This document shows positions 1 through 11,087 of a stretch of 64,000 nt of DNA, in pieces (the first letter of the stretch is position 1; each line of letters opens with the position of its first letter). Under the pieces are notes generated by a model. It saw nothing but the letters and a program-made list of their open reading frames with translations, made no database searches and was not told the origin of the DNA. Both the position numbers and the translations under genes were made by a program. This DNA comes from Bolinopsis microptera (Eukaryota; Ctenophora; Tentaculata; Lobata; Bolinopsidae): contig NC_087072.1 of the NCBI RefSeq assembly GCF_026151205.1, positions 9,421,669-9,485,668 on the forward strand, read 5' to 3'.

Positions 1-1720
1 TGCCTGGTGACCACCGAACAGTTCGAGTAGTTGTAAAGTCCTCTTAAAGTTGGATTTCTGAGCGAGGGACACCATCTCTCCAGCCCTCCACTTGTCTATC
101 TGCATACCAAACATCCAGTCCACTGTACTGCACAGCACACCCTGCGTGGAATGGTAATATTTTAGAAATCTGGGGGAGACGTATTTTATATCGAATTTTG
201 TTAATTCTCAGATATAATTTACGCGTCAACTCCCCCCCCCCCCCCTCTTGCTCTCTCGTGTTGATAATAAAAGTCACGGCAGATGGTCAAGTTTTAGCAT
301 CGTATCGTGAGTTGTCTTCTGTTTAAGATATTGACATCTTTGAGTGCGGTGTTCTATTCTTCGTTCTTTTGTTATCTTTAAGTTACATATTCTCGAATGG
401 TTAACTATTTGTAGTTGAATGAATATGTAGTGGAATTACTGCGATGCAGTAAGACCGAAAAGATCATGATGTATGTCGATACCCTGATATTAATCCTGGA
501 AGCCCTCCTTCTATACGTATTAAGAGTTGTAATTGGTTCCCTTTTAACGCCTACCTGATGGAGCTGGGAGGGAGCTGAGTCGGCGATGTTTTGGAGCTGG
601 TCTATGACGTCACTAATCTCCTGCTCTGTGACGTCATCAGCGTTCTCCTGAGTCATGCTGTGAACTGTGCTCACTGCTCTTGTAACCTCGCTGTAATATT
701 TGAGTTGTAATACACCTGTTTTAGCGAGTAAGATAGGAAGGTTTTGTGAATGACGGTAACAACGGGGTCATATTTATTAAATCGACCTTGTAAGAGTAGG
801 AGGTACACGATTTATAAGCAAGTTGTGCACTAAAACAGAGCCCATAGTTATTTCAAGAGCAATTTTAGTTTATCTTGGGTTTATTTCCGATACCTCCCAC
901 AGTTACCGTCAATATGACCCTTACTTGATGCTACACTGAAACACTAAATACCTGAGATCGTTGAACTTGATGGATGTGATTTCCTCTTCCGGAGTTTGGT
1001 ACGCTTCCAGTACACTAATAAACCAATGCAGTTCTTTTACTTGAGCCGGAAACTGAAAGATCGTCAGTTTCAAACTAAATTTCAACTTATTTAAATTGTC
1101 GGAAAATTTGTAAACGGATGCTACCAATGTCAAATAACCCGCAGTAAACTGAAGAGACCATTATGAAAACTTTGGAGGGCAGATTCCCCTGTGAAGTACA
1201 TTCCCAGGCACAAGTCCATTGTGTAACAGTTAACAAATGGATAATGACATCGGCTAAATTACACAGAGTAAAGTTACGAACTGTGGCTACTTTATGAAGC
1301 AGAGGGGGGAGTTTACCAATTATCTCTTTGTCAAATGTTGGTCAGTGTACTCGTTGTGTGTTAGGTTTAATAACCTCCTCCCGCACCAGCTTGGTAACAC
1401 TGAGTTTCTTACCGGCTTGTTTTGTAACTTAAGGTTGTCATGACACTTCGTATGATGTCATGTCACGTGGTATGATGTCACGTGATATGACGTCATACCA
1501 CGATAAGTGACGTCATGTCACGTGATGTCATATCAAACCACGTGATCTTGTCTCACCTCTCGTCTAAGGAAGGCTAGAGAAGGAAGCACGCTCTTGAGAA
1601 GAGTATCCGCTGCTTGTTTTCTCTCCACCGTACCCTCGCTGGATAACACCAGCACTTGAGCAGCTCTGGTAACCTGGTCTTGGGCGTGTTGCAGTTCCAA
1701 AGTGCTGCTTACGCTCTCAC
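1..1720 (-). CDS. Unrecognised helical protein, partial, runs off the left edge
   Basis: Four exons read on the minus strand: 1720-1557, 1052-952, 657-555 and 99-1 (open at the edge). Acceptors and donors fit consensus (CAG before each; GTGAGA, GTATTT and GTAGGC after the first three), and phases run 1-0, 0-2, 2-0, 0. The product is rich in predicted helix, with segments such as QDQVTRAAQVLVLSSEG, VKELHWFISVLEAYQTPEEE and EISDVIDQLQNIADSAPSQL. The last acceptor, at 99/100, was chosen because the stronger CAG at about position 124 reads into a stop in the phase set by the previous exon. I do not recognise the family. A vinculin/catenin-like or other helical-bundle protein is possible but unproven. 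More 5' exons probably lie to the right of 1720. Confidence 0.5.
1441..1550. repeat. Degenerate array of TGACGTCA and TCACGTGA palindromes
   Basis: About 110 bp in the intron between two exons of the left-edge gene. It is built almost entirely from alternating TGATGTCA/TGACGTCA and TCACGTGR words. TGACGTCA is the CRE core bound by CREB/ATF factors, and CACGTG is the E-box core bound by bHLH-zip factors. Whether it is a regulatory cluster or a simple minisatellite cannot be told from sequence. Confidence 0.7.
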
Positions 1721-3317
1721 CTGCAAACACACATTTAGCTTGTTTTGTGTCGGCCTATTTGGCGTATAGCATTTCTATTACGTTGGAATATAAGGAGCAT
1801 TTTCCCGATTTAAAAATTGTAATGCGCACTCTTTCGTGACCTCGCGAAGAGTGACGTTACAACGCGTAAAGCAACGCAGGCCAGCATAATAACGGTGCGC
1901 TCTTATTACAAACTTCAGAAATGCACTTTAATAGCGATAACATGTTATCGAACATTTTTTGTGGCAGTGTTCTTTAGAAAAAAACTTCTAGCTGAAATAG
2001 ATTTGAAGATTGCCTCTTTTAGCGGCGATAAGGACAACAGTGCTCTATCATTTACGTTGTGATTCAGATTGTTGCACTTTTTCATTTCAATTATGGTACA
2101 TTGAGAGTCACTCTTCGCTCTTGCAATGTAGGGAGAGCTATATAACAAATGGTTCGATTATAAAGTCAGCTTTATTGGACTGGAGCTTTATTGGACTGTT
2201 CGCTACATCCTCCAATATTAATATTGGAACTTTCTACACCACCTTCATGTTAATAGCAGGGTGGATTAGTATTTGTTAGTACACGGAATCACGGATATGA
2301 ACACTCTCCATGTTGTTTTCTTTATGTCACACTCGATACATACTACACAGTGTTGGTGTACTAGTTCTATATTTATAGTTAATCTTCTATCACTATCGTT
2401 AGCATAGACTTCCGTTATTCATGATATTATATAATCCCCCAATTCATTTGGAATCTTTCGAGTTTGAAATTTCTCTTATTTAAAAAACAGAGACTGAGAA
2501 TATGGTCGCAGTAACAACAAGTTTTGCTATTTTGCTATTCGTCCTGTGTTTCTTGATGGTCGAAGGGAAATAATCCCTGACTTTATATTATCCTCCAAGT
2601 CTGTGAGATTTTTTGCCGTGTTTTCTTTCGTAATAATTTGGGACAACTGTGTCATTTGTCTGCTTAACTATAATGTATTTTCCAATTTACCCTCGACTAT
2701 AATATCATCCTACATGAGATGATAACGAAATTATATCCAGGTGCTGAAAACCTTGGAATCTGATCCCGCTTTCCGTGGCCCAATAACCTGACAGGTTTTT
2801 ACCCTAATAACCCCCGAATTTCGCACTCCAGCAGTTTCTAATTAGGGTTAACAAGCCACTTTAAGTAACCACCACATTCTAAAAAGGCATAATGAGACTG
2901 GCTCCCTTGCGTGGTAGAGCTGAGAGGAGAGCATTTAGAGCAACTCACCAGATGGCAGAACACCAGCTAGAGAGAGAGCGAGTAAGAGAGAAGACTCTGA
3001 GAGATAATGAGGCCCTGTAAACAGTCCCTCCTCACAGCCCGCTAGTCCAGTACTCCACACTCCACACTACTCCACGGCTTGACATTGGAGTTATTCGGCC
3101 TTTCCCTCGCGTTTCTTTATGATATATATCCCTACAGTTACTCCATTATGTTTGTGACAATAGATATCTCTAGAATGATTTTAACGAGTATTTGTTACCA
3201 CAAATGCTTTATCTCGAGAGATTTTAACATGTGTTTGTTACAGGTATGTTTTAGCAAGTCTGAAAGGGTATCTAGTGTACGGCGGAGCTGTCAGTACTAA
3301 ATACAAGAAGAGCGCTC
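1721..3317. other. No gene supported
   Basis: AT-rich sequence without a convincing coding exon. A short minus-strand stretch near 2957-2974 has good acceptor and donor consensus on both sides and would be an 18-nt microexon, but nothing else supports it. The short ORFs near 1.9-2.3 kb and 3.1-3.3 kb look non-coding. Confidence 0.5.
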
Positions 3318-3386
3318 CTGTTGTGTGACGTCATCACTGCTACTAGCACTTGTTGTGTGACGTCATCACTGCTACTAGCACTTGTT
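3318..3386 (+). promoter_or_regulatory. Tandemly duplicated CRE-containing unit upstream of the membrane-protein gene
   Basis: A 31-bp unit carrying GTGTGACGTCATCAC occurs twice head to tail, with the start of a third copy. It lies about 0.25-0.35 kb upstream of the plausible starts of the single-exon membrane-protein gene. The CRE core is intact in both copies. A promoter role is inferred from position only. Confidence 0.5.
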
Positions 3387-3641
3387 GAGGACCAGCAGGC
3401 CGTGCTAATTACGTAATCTGCACCTCACACAAAGCCTCATTAGTGTCAACAGTATCGCCCAGTCCCCCATTATACCCTGCCAGATCGCCAGCAACCCCAC
3501 CGCTCTCTCTACCAGCTGTGTTGTGGCCGGTACAGAACTCAGTATATAGGAATACATTGCCAATGTTTATTGAGATCAATTTGGCTGTTACTACCCCAGT
3601 GCCTGTCTGATATAAACCCTACTGCAGCACCTGTTTACCAG

Positions 3642-4955
3642 ATGTTATACCTTTCCTTGCTTCTCCTTCCAGTTATACTCGCCCAGTCACACCACTATCT
3701 CGCTCTGGTGTTTCTACCTGTCACGTGGTGTGACGTCATGTCACGTGGTGTGACGTCATCACTGTTTTTAGCATTGCTCCCCGCATTGTCTTTTGCTCAG
3801 TCACACCACTTTATCGTGCTTAGAGCGGACAATATAACATCGCTCAGCCAAACTAGTGCACTGTTCGAGCTAACAGAGCCCATCAACAACACCCAGCCCT
3901 GGAACTGCAAGAGCGGACAAAATCCCGTCATGTTCAAGAACGGCGTCCTGGCAACCCGAGCTAAGAGTATAGACTTGGAGCAGAGAGTAGAGTTGGAATG
4001 TTTGGGGTTTTCTGTGTTGGTTATGGAGAGTGAGCGGGTTTCTGTGTGGTACGGAGATGAGACCCCCTGCCAGGGCTTCATGATGACTACAGACAATCTG
4101 TTGGTGAATGACTCCAACACTACCATTTCCTTCAAGTTCGTCCCCAACTTATTGTTTGACGTTTACGAAGAGGAGCCGACTGATGAGTGCGCGAGACAGG
4201 AAACAATGCTCATCAGAACACCCAGAGTCGCCTTCACATTTGAAAACGACACCGTCTCTGCGTGTTATGTAGAATCACCCAGATCTACTTTGCTCGTCTG
4301 TAACATGTCTATCATAACTGGAGAGGGTGATGTAGTGTCCATGGCTACTGGTGCAAATTTTATCTCCATCCCCAAGTTTGTTCAAACAATGAGCATGACT
4401 CAGATAGAGTGCGCGTGTGAGTGCCGCATCAGTAGTAACAATTCGTTCAGCACCACTAGAAAGGACATTCTTGGTTTCACCCCAAAAGCTCTAAACGAGA
4501 CCGTTACAAATGCTCCAGAACTGCTGCTAACTTCAAAAGGGAACAGTCACATCATCCTCATCCTAGTTTACGTTTTAGCGTTCCTCTTTTTCGTGTCCAC
4601 CATCATGACCATCGTGTTCCTCCACGTCTCCAGACGACTTCACAAGCGCCTCCACCGTGTGTTAGGAGAGCAGAGGAAAGTGCTAAGTGGTGCGTGTGGT
4701 CACCCCGCAAGTCAGTGCAGGATGAGTCAGCGCGTGACCGGGAGTGCGACCGCGCCTCCCAACTGTTACGACGGACATTACTCGACCCTGCACCGCATTA
4801 GAAACGAGTGTCATCACTATAACACAGTTTCCCTCCGATTGTCCGACTGTATTGAACTGCGCAAAGACGCTGATGAAAAACCTGTGTATCAAAAATTAAA
4901 TTACAACGATAAGTTTAATGATATTGAGGAGTTCTCAATGGCGACTTCAGTGTAG
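3642..4955 (+). CDS. Type I membrane protein with ITAM-like tail, single exon
   Basis: Uninterrupted ORF. From the ATG at 3642 it gives 437 residues; an in-frame ATG at 3738 gives 405 residues and a cleaner signal peptide (core SLFLALLPALSFAQ), so the true start is uncertain. The ectodomain of about 250 residues has many Cys and about eight N-glycosylation sequons, and I do not recognise its fold. A membrane helix (about residues 305-327, IILILVYVLAFLFFV) is followed by basic residues and a tail of about 110 residues. The tail carries Y-S-T-L (Tyr at nt 4779), Y-N-T-V (nt 4818) and Y-Q-K-L (nt 4887). The first two are separated by nine residues, which fits YxxL-x(6-12)-YxxL/I apart from the final Val. 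ITAM/ITIM tails recruit SH2 proteins in immune receptors; that role here is inference. Confidence 0.7.
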   Translation: MLYLSLLLLPVILAQSHHYLALVFLPVTWCDVMSRGVTSSLFLALLPALSFAQSHHFIVLRADNITSLSQTSALFELTEPINNTQPWNCKSGQNPVMFKNGVLATRAKSIDLEQRVELECLGFSVLVMESERVSVWYGDETPCQGFMMTTDNLLVNDSNTTISFKFVPNLLFDVYEEEPTDECARQETMLIRTPRVAFTFENDTVSACYVESPRSTLLVCNMSIITGEGDVVSMATGANFISIPKFVQTMSMTQIECACECRISSNNSFSTTRKDILGFTPKALNETVTNAPELLLTSKGNSHIILILVYVLAFLFFVSTIMTIVFLHVSRRLHKRLHRVLGEQRKVLSGACGHPASQCRMSQRVTGSATAPPNCYDGHYSTLHRIRNECHHYNTVSLRLSDCIELRKDADEKPVYQKLNYNDKFNDIEEFSMATSV

Positions 4956-5342
4956 ATTTTTAAAGATGTTTACCTTTTGCAAAAGTTTTATTTGGCCCAG
5001 GTTCCGCTATTGTACAAAATAATATGGACTATCAAAATATAATCTAGTTCCAATCACTTAATTTTAAATTGTTTCGTTACATAAATGTACGTTAGAATAA
5101 TATTGATAACAATTGTGACTACGAAGCTGCGCATAGCCTTCATTTCTCAATTTTAAAGTTTTTTAAATAATTATTTGAAACCAAATTGAATAGAATTTGT
5201 GTTGAATTTTTAACAATACAGTAAGTTGTATTGTATTATTACTCTCGTTATCAATTGAAATATTTATTGGTTATTTCGGAGTATCATTCTCTTCAGTCTT
5301 CAGTAACGAGTAAGATAACTCATGGATTTATTCACTAACAAA

Positions 5343-5348
5343 AATAAA
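5343..5348 (+). promoter_or_regulatory. Candidate polyadenylation signal AATAAA
   Basis: First clear AATAAA downstream of the membrane-protein stop at 4955, implying a 3'UTR of about 0.4 kb. Confidence 0.4.
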
Positions 5349-6672
5349 AATGCACCTAGTCTAGCCAGTGACCATATATAAAGTAGAGATAATGAATCTT
5401 AATACTGATCTTTCCATGAAGTGAATGAGTTCTATGATTGCATAGAGATTTGACTGACAGCATTTTGTTCCCCAACTAACAGTTTGGTTCGCCAATCACC
5501 GTGACAGTAGTAAAAGTCAGAGAAGCAGGCTTTATCGGACTGATTTATGTTAACATGAATATAATATCTGTCCCATTTTATAGGCTTGTAGTGGAACGTA
5601 CATTGTTCATGCACTGGAGATATACCTAAATAATATAGAATTACACAGACTATGGTACTGTACGAGAAAAAACTTGTAGGATTTTTTTCTCTCATAAAAG
5701 TGGCACTGGTTTATTGTTTAGCAAAATCAGTCAGTTATATCTGCTTTAATATATTATTTTTCTTGCCAATGCAATGGTTGGTGGTCGAGAAGTGAGTCCA
5801 CATGCTCCGTTTTGTGTATTCTGACTAAACACAAGTCTGTATAAGCTTTGTTTAAATGCATTTGCCAACACAATTATACAACGTTAAATTATGAGATGCC
5901 TGATCCTCATAAGAAATGGCTCATTACTGCAGACTAATTGCTGCATGCCCGTAGTCCAGATCTTAAAATTGGATGCATACACTGACTAATGAAGTTGAGT
6001 AAACGAGCCTTCTTAATTTAGAGGAAGATATGGAGTTCCGACTTAGTGTGACCAGTGATGTTGAATCAATCTACAACCATCCAGGATGAGTGTAAGATTG
6101 CAACAATATCAGGCAATATCAGGCGATTGTAGGGTTTTTAAGTAAGCTGCTAGGAAGGCTAACTCCAACAATAAATCGCAATCAGCGAATTTCACACTTT
6201 TAAGAGTTAGTTTAACTTTGACTTCCTGGCATATACTATGAAACATGAATACGTTCCATGACTGCTTACTGCTATACACAGCTGTACACGACATTAAATG
6301 ACGTAACAGTGCAGCGATACGCATGCCACATTGCCTCGGAAAGTCGCCTCATTCTGATCTGCGCGCGCAAACATTGCGCGTTTTTTGCGCTGGAATCTAA
6401 TTTAAACTTATTTCGCGCAATACAAAAAGTCTCAACTTTTGAGAGGGCTTTTGTTTTACCTAGTGATATTTCCTCCAATATCTTTGAGAAAATGAATTCT
6501 TTGGCACGTGAAACCCATCTGTCATCTCTTCTGTTACTTCTTCGATAGAAATGTGCCTGATAACATGCCAAAATGAGTATAAATTATCATGAAAACGAAG
6601 TAAAGCTGAAAACCAAAACAAAACAACAAAAGAATACAATTATTCAATTATCAATGATCTTATTGAACTTAC
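5349..6672. other. No gene supported
   Basis: AT-rich. Short ORFs on both strands near 5.4-5.7 and 6.1-6.6 kb lack splice support or recognisable domains. Confidence 0.5.
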
Positions 6673-7450
<778 letters not shown>

Positions 7451-7675
7451 CTGTTATGAGGTAAGATAGAGAGTGTGTACTCTACTAGCATCATGTAGTA
7501 TGACATCTTTGTGTGGTACACTCTTACACCCACATTACACAAAACTTGTTCCAGGTCCGTTTGTGCTGTCGTTTCTTCGCCCTGTGTGATATTATCTCGG
7601 TAATTAAGATGATTAATTTTTAATTATTAAAGTTATTCAGGGTTAAGTAATGTATATTTAAGTTATGTGATTATA

Positions 7676-8447
7676 CAGGGTGGGCCAAAAGTCAGTGTGC
7701 AAACGTTGGCCTTAATAGCTCAGTCACTGAGTGCCCAATTGAAATACTTCCTTCTGGTATGACTTAGTACCACCACTGGTTCGAGGAATTTGTCAACTCG
7801 AAAAATATTCGCGTTCATTTTTTTCAAATGGAGGTTCATTTTCACATTTATTTGATAGTTTGGATAGTTAAGTCGGATCAAGCTAAATGTTATTGAATTG
7901 TGTTTGGCCATTCGAATTACGTTTGTCCTGAAAGAATTAGAACTGTAGCTTCTCAGATGACCGAGATACGAAGCATAACGAGTTTATTCATTACGTGTGA
8001 TCAGGTGATTGGTTTACCTAATCACGTGATTAGGTGACCCCGTTAACTACCCCGTTAAACATTATGGGAATTGTTAAGGGTGCCCAATTAAGGTGTCGTG
8101 TCACGGTGTCACATAATCACCCAGTCAATTTTGTTAACGAGATACACAAAATGCTTGATAACTTCGTCATTTCTAATCCGTTTTGCCTCATGTTTTCAGA
8201 TCATATGCAACATTTGATAATCTACCGTCTCTGAAAAAATTAGGCGTTCAGCATGTTCAGAGAAAACAATATAGGTGTTTTAATATTGAATGGGCGTGGT
8301 CTAAAATATTCGAATTTTCAAATTTTGACGACGGAATCCTCGAACCAGTAAGTACAGTATGCCATCTGCAAAGCAACAGCTCTCAAATATAAAACACGGC
8401 GGAGGTATAAGACCCAACGTTTGCACACTGACTTTTGGCCCACCCTG
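7676..8447. mobile_element. Non-autonomous Tc1/mariner-like element
   Basis: 772 bp bounded by inverted repeats of about 32 bp that start CAGGGTGGGCCAAAAGTCAG. Both sides are flanked by TA, the target duplication expected of Tc1/mariner elements. Internal ORFs of about 65 codons show no DDE transposase signature, so the copy is non-autonomous or internally deleted. The family is assigned from TIR and TA only. Confidence 0.75.
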
Positions 8448-8967
8448 TATCATTACACTGATCTCAGTGAGGTATCAAATGTGTCGTCTCAACTTTAACA
8501 TTCAGTCTACCTACTTAATCAGGACATACTGGATATTCTACATTTAACACTTTTCCTTCGTCACTAATAACTGGGCTGATGCCAAGACCATTTTTTGATG
8601 AGGTCCATAATATAAAACACTCATAATAATTGCTTGTTCTCTTGGGACATAACCATGATAATTATACCACGCACGGAAAGCTGTTTTCGAAATTAGAACT
8701 ACTTTTTAAACTGACTATCTATTCAGTGTAACCGATCAGATAGCCTTTTCAACAACGAATAAGTCTTCTGAACGAGAAGCCCATAGTTTAGGTATTAACT
8801 TTGTTTGAGGCACCGTGGTACCAATATTGGAACCCAGAGATTGAGTGTTCGAGGTACAAGCCAAGTTTCAGCAACCAGTATACTGACTCGAATGAACAGG
8901 ATATTCTGGCTTTGCGAATGTGAAGAACGGGTCATGGACGCAACAACCAGGCTAACTGTTAAGAAGC
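8448..8967. other. No gene supported
   Basis: AT-rich spacer between the TA-flanked element and the LINE 3' end. Confidence 0.5.
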
Positions 8968-10360
8968 ACTACTACTACTACTACTACTATGTCGGAGCTA
9001 AGTCCGATCTACGCCAGAAAACCCCCTCCATATATCCCTGTCCCGCATCAGGGTTCGCAGTTCCTCTTTAGAGTTTGTCCCAACTTCCTTCAGTAACATA
9101 GACAAGTAGCTTTGTCTTGGTCGGCCTTGCTGTGCTCTACCGTGCGTAGGTTCCCATAAGACTAAATCACTGGCAAGTAGCTCAGGATGTCGGATGCAGT
9201 GTCCCGCCATTTTTAATCTCCTGCTTCGTAACTTGTTTGACAGCCTTGGGAGGCTACCATACAAAGTTATATTGCTGACCTTGTCCTTCCATGAGATACC
9301 CAGCACCATACGCAACATCTTTGTGTATGTCCCGTCCAAACTTTTCTCTTGAGCCTTTGTCAGTGTCCAGGTTTCTGATCCGTAGAGCAGTACTGATTCA
9401 CAAGCCGCTATGAACAATCTAATCTTTAGGCTCTTTGAGAGTTTGGATTTCCAGATATCCTTCAGTCTATGTAGGGCACCCCACGCTGTTCCCTTTCTAA
9501 CCCTTATCTCCCTATCTGTGCTCTCAATCCAGGAGCCTAAGTAGATGAAATCATCTACATTTTCTATGGCTTCCCCGGATCGACTTTGTAGGTCGCTAGA
9601 TCGATCCTCCATATTCAGTGTCATGACCTTGGTCTTGCCTTCGTTTATGTGTAGTCCCACGCTTGCTGCCGCCGATTCTACTCTGAGCAGGAACTCGTTA
9701 GCCTTGTCCATGTCCTCAGATATAAGTGCTATATCATCTGCAAAGTCCACATCGGTGATGATCTTGGGCCCCACTCTTCTGCTTTTTCTACGTTCGAGGG
9801 TGAGTCCAAGTCGCTCCGCATCATCGCCTATGGCTTGCCTCATACAGTAGTCGATGACTATTGCAAAGAGGTAAGGTGCTAAGGTATCACCCTGTAACAC
9901 ACCTGCAAGTATCTCGAACAATTCAGTTTCTCCGTCTGGAGTTAGGACTTTGGCCATTGTCTTCTCGTACATGAGCCGTATAAGCTGCACGATTTTGACT
10001 GGAATGCCGTAAGCTTCTAGAATCTTTAGCATTTTCCCACGATGTACACTGTCGAATGCTTTCTTAAAGTCTATAAATGTCAGAACAGCTGGCAGTTTCC
10101 GACTCTTGACACCCTCTATAAGACGTCTCAGTACCAATATCTGTTGAGTTGTTGACCTTCCTGGTCTGAATCCATTCTGGTTTCTACGCAGAATTGTCTC
10201 GATTTCTGGCTTCAACCGGTTTAGAACCATCTTGTTTAGAGACTTGGCAACTAGGGATGACAAGCTTATTCCCCGATAGTTCATTGGTTCGCTAAGGTCG
10301 CCCTTCTTTGGAATTGGTATGATGTTGGCAGTTGACCATTGGTCTGGTTTCTCACCTAAG
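8968..10360 (-). mobile_element. 5'-truncated non-LTR retrotransposon (LINE)
   Basis: The 3' end on the minus strand is a short (TAG)n tail (8968-8990), immediately after the stop codon at 8998-9000. The 5' boundary is near 10355, where the reverse-transcriptase homology begins abruptly. This is the usual 5' truncation by incomplete target-primed reverse transcription. No target duplication was identified. Confidence 0.8.
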
Positions 10361-10401
10361 ACAAATAGTCTATACTTAGTAGGGACTACACTGCACTCCA
10401 A
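8998..10401 (-). CDS. LINE reverse transcriptase, 5'-truncated ORF
   Basis: About 450 residues of intact reverse transcriptase. Fingers: PIPKKGDLSEPMNYRGISL. Motif A: FIDFKKAFDSVHR. Motif B: GVLQGDTLAPYLF. Motif C: DVDFADDIAL, with both catalytic Asp present. Then a thumb and C-terminal region with YGSETWTLTKAQEKSLDGTY. The upstream apurinic endonuclease domain is missing. The roughly 15 N-terminal residues of the ORF (from 10401) are probably non-element sequence. The frame has no stop or frameshift, so the insertion is fairly recent. The clade is not resolved by eye. Confidence 0.85.
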   Translation of the reverse strand: MECSVVPTKYRLFVLGEKPDQWSTANIIPIPKKGDLSEPMNYRGISLSSLVAKSLNKMVLNRLKPEIETILRRNQNGFRPGRSTTQQILVLRRLIEGVKSRKLPAVLTFIDFKKAFDSVHRGKMLKILEAYGIPVKIVQLIRLMYEKTMAKVLTPDGETELFEILAGVLQGDTLAPYLFAIVIDYCMRQAIGDDAERLGLTLERRKSRRVGPKIITDVDFADDIALISEDMDKANEFLLRVESAAASVGLHINEGKTKVMTLNMEDRSSDLQSRSGEAIENVDDFIYLGSWIESTDREIRVRKGTAWGALHRLKDIWKSKLSKSLKIRLFIAACESVLLYGSETWTLTKAQEKSLDGTYTKMLRMVLGISWKDKVSNITLYGSLPRLSNKLRSRRLKMAGHCIRHPELLASDLVLWEPTHGRAQQGRPRQSYLSMLLKEVGTNSKEELRTLMRDRDIWRGFSGVDRT

Positions 10402-11087
10402 CTAGGAGTTAGGGTCTTATCTTTTAGACTGGCTCTATATATACAATATACAATGTACAAGCAATAAAGTGCGTTACAAATACAGTATAAACCTAACAAG
10501 TAAACCCTTGTGATTTCCTGCACACATTTTGTCACATTTTGTCTTGTAACGTTCTCTTGTATTTTCTCTGTTTGATGTATCAGGGAAGTTAAGGAAGTTC
10601 AGATATGTATCTCACTGTGTACTGACATACGTGTAATACGTGTATCCTAGTTGTATCTCACTGTGTATCCTAGTGTAATCTAGTTGTGTCTCAATGTGTA
10701 TCCTTGTCTGGTCATATATATTTTAAACTTGCAAAATGTAGGGTGCTGTGAGGTTTTTGGCCTGATGTTAATTTTGCATGACTTGATTAATAATCGAATT
10801 TTAAATAAAACTTGATTATAAGAAATTCACCATACTGTGCTTTGTTTCGAGCCAACTTATCAGCTTATATCACGGTCTTTAAACAGGCCCGGCAGTTGCA
10901 CTACCACATCTTCACAGTTCACATGTATGATATAGTGTTCGGTTGTGCGGCACGACCGAACAGTGTTGTGATAAATTATGAGATGAGAATGGCGCTGGTC
11001 AGTTTTGAGATAACACAATTTACCCGGTCAGCAAAGCATCATGAGCACAGAGGGTGAATAAGGTACACAGTTGTTAAGATAAGAGAT
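10402..11087. other. Upstream region of the 1281-residue protein gene
   Basis: Contains a degenerate array of TATCTCACTGTGTATCCTAG-like units (about 10595-10705). A short upstream ORF (ATG at 11040, six codons) precedes the chosen start. No core promoter motif is clear. Confidence 0.4.

Noticed and set aside
3570-3641. Upstream extension of the membrane-protein ORF
   Set aside because: It would start at TTG; eukaryotic initiation there is unlikely, and ATG codons follow at 3642 and 3738.
5432-5695. 87-codon minus-strand ORF as a small secreted protein
   Set aside because: AT-rich, no convincing signal peptide or splice context, and not distinguishable from chance.
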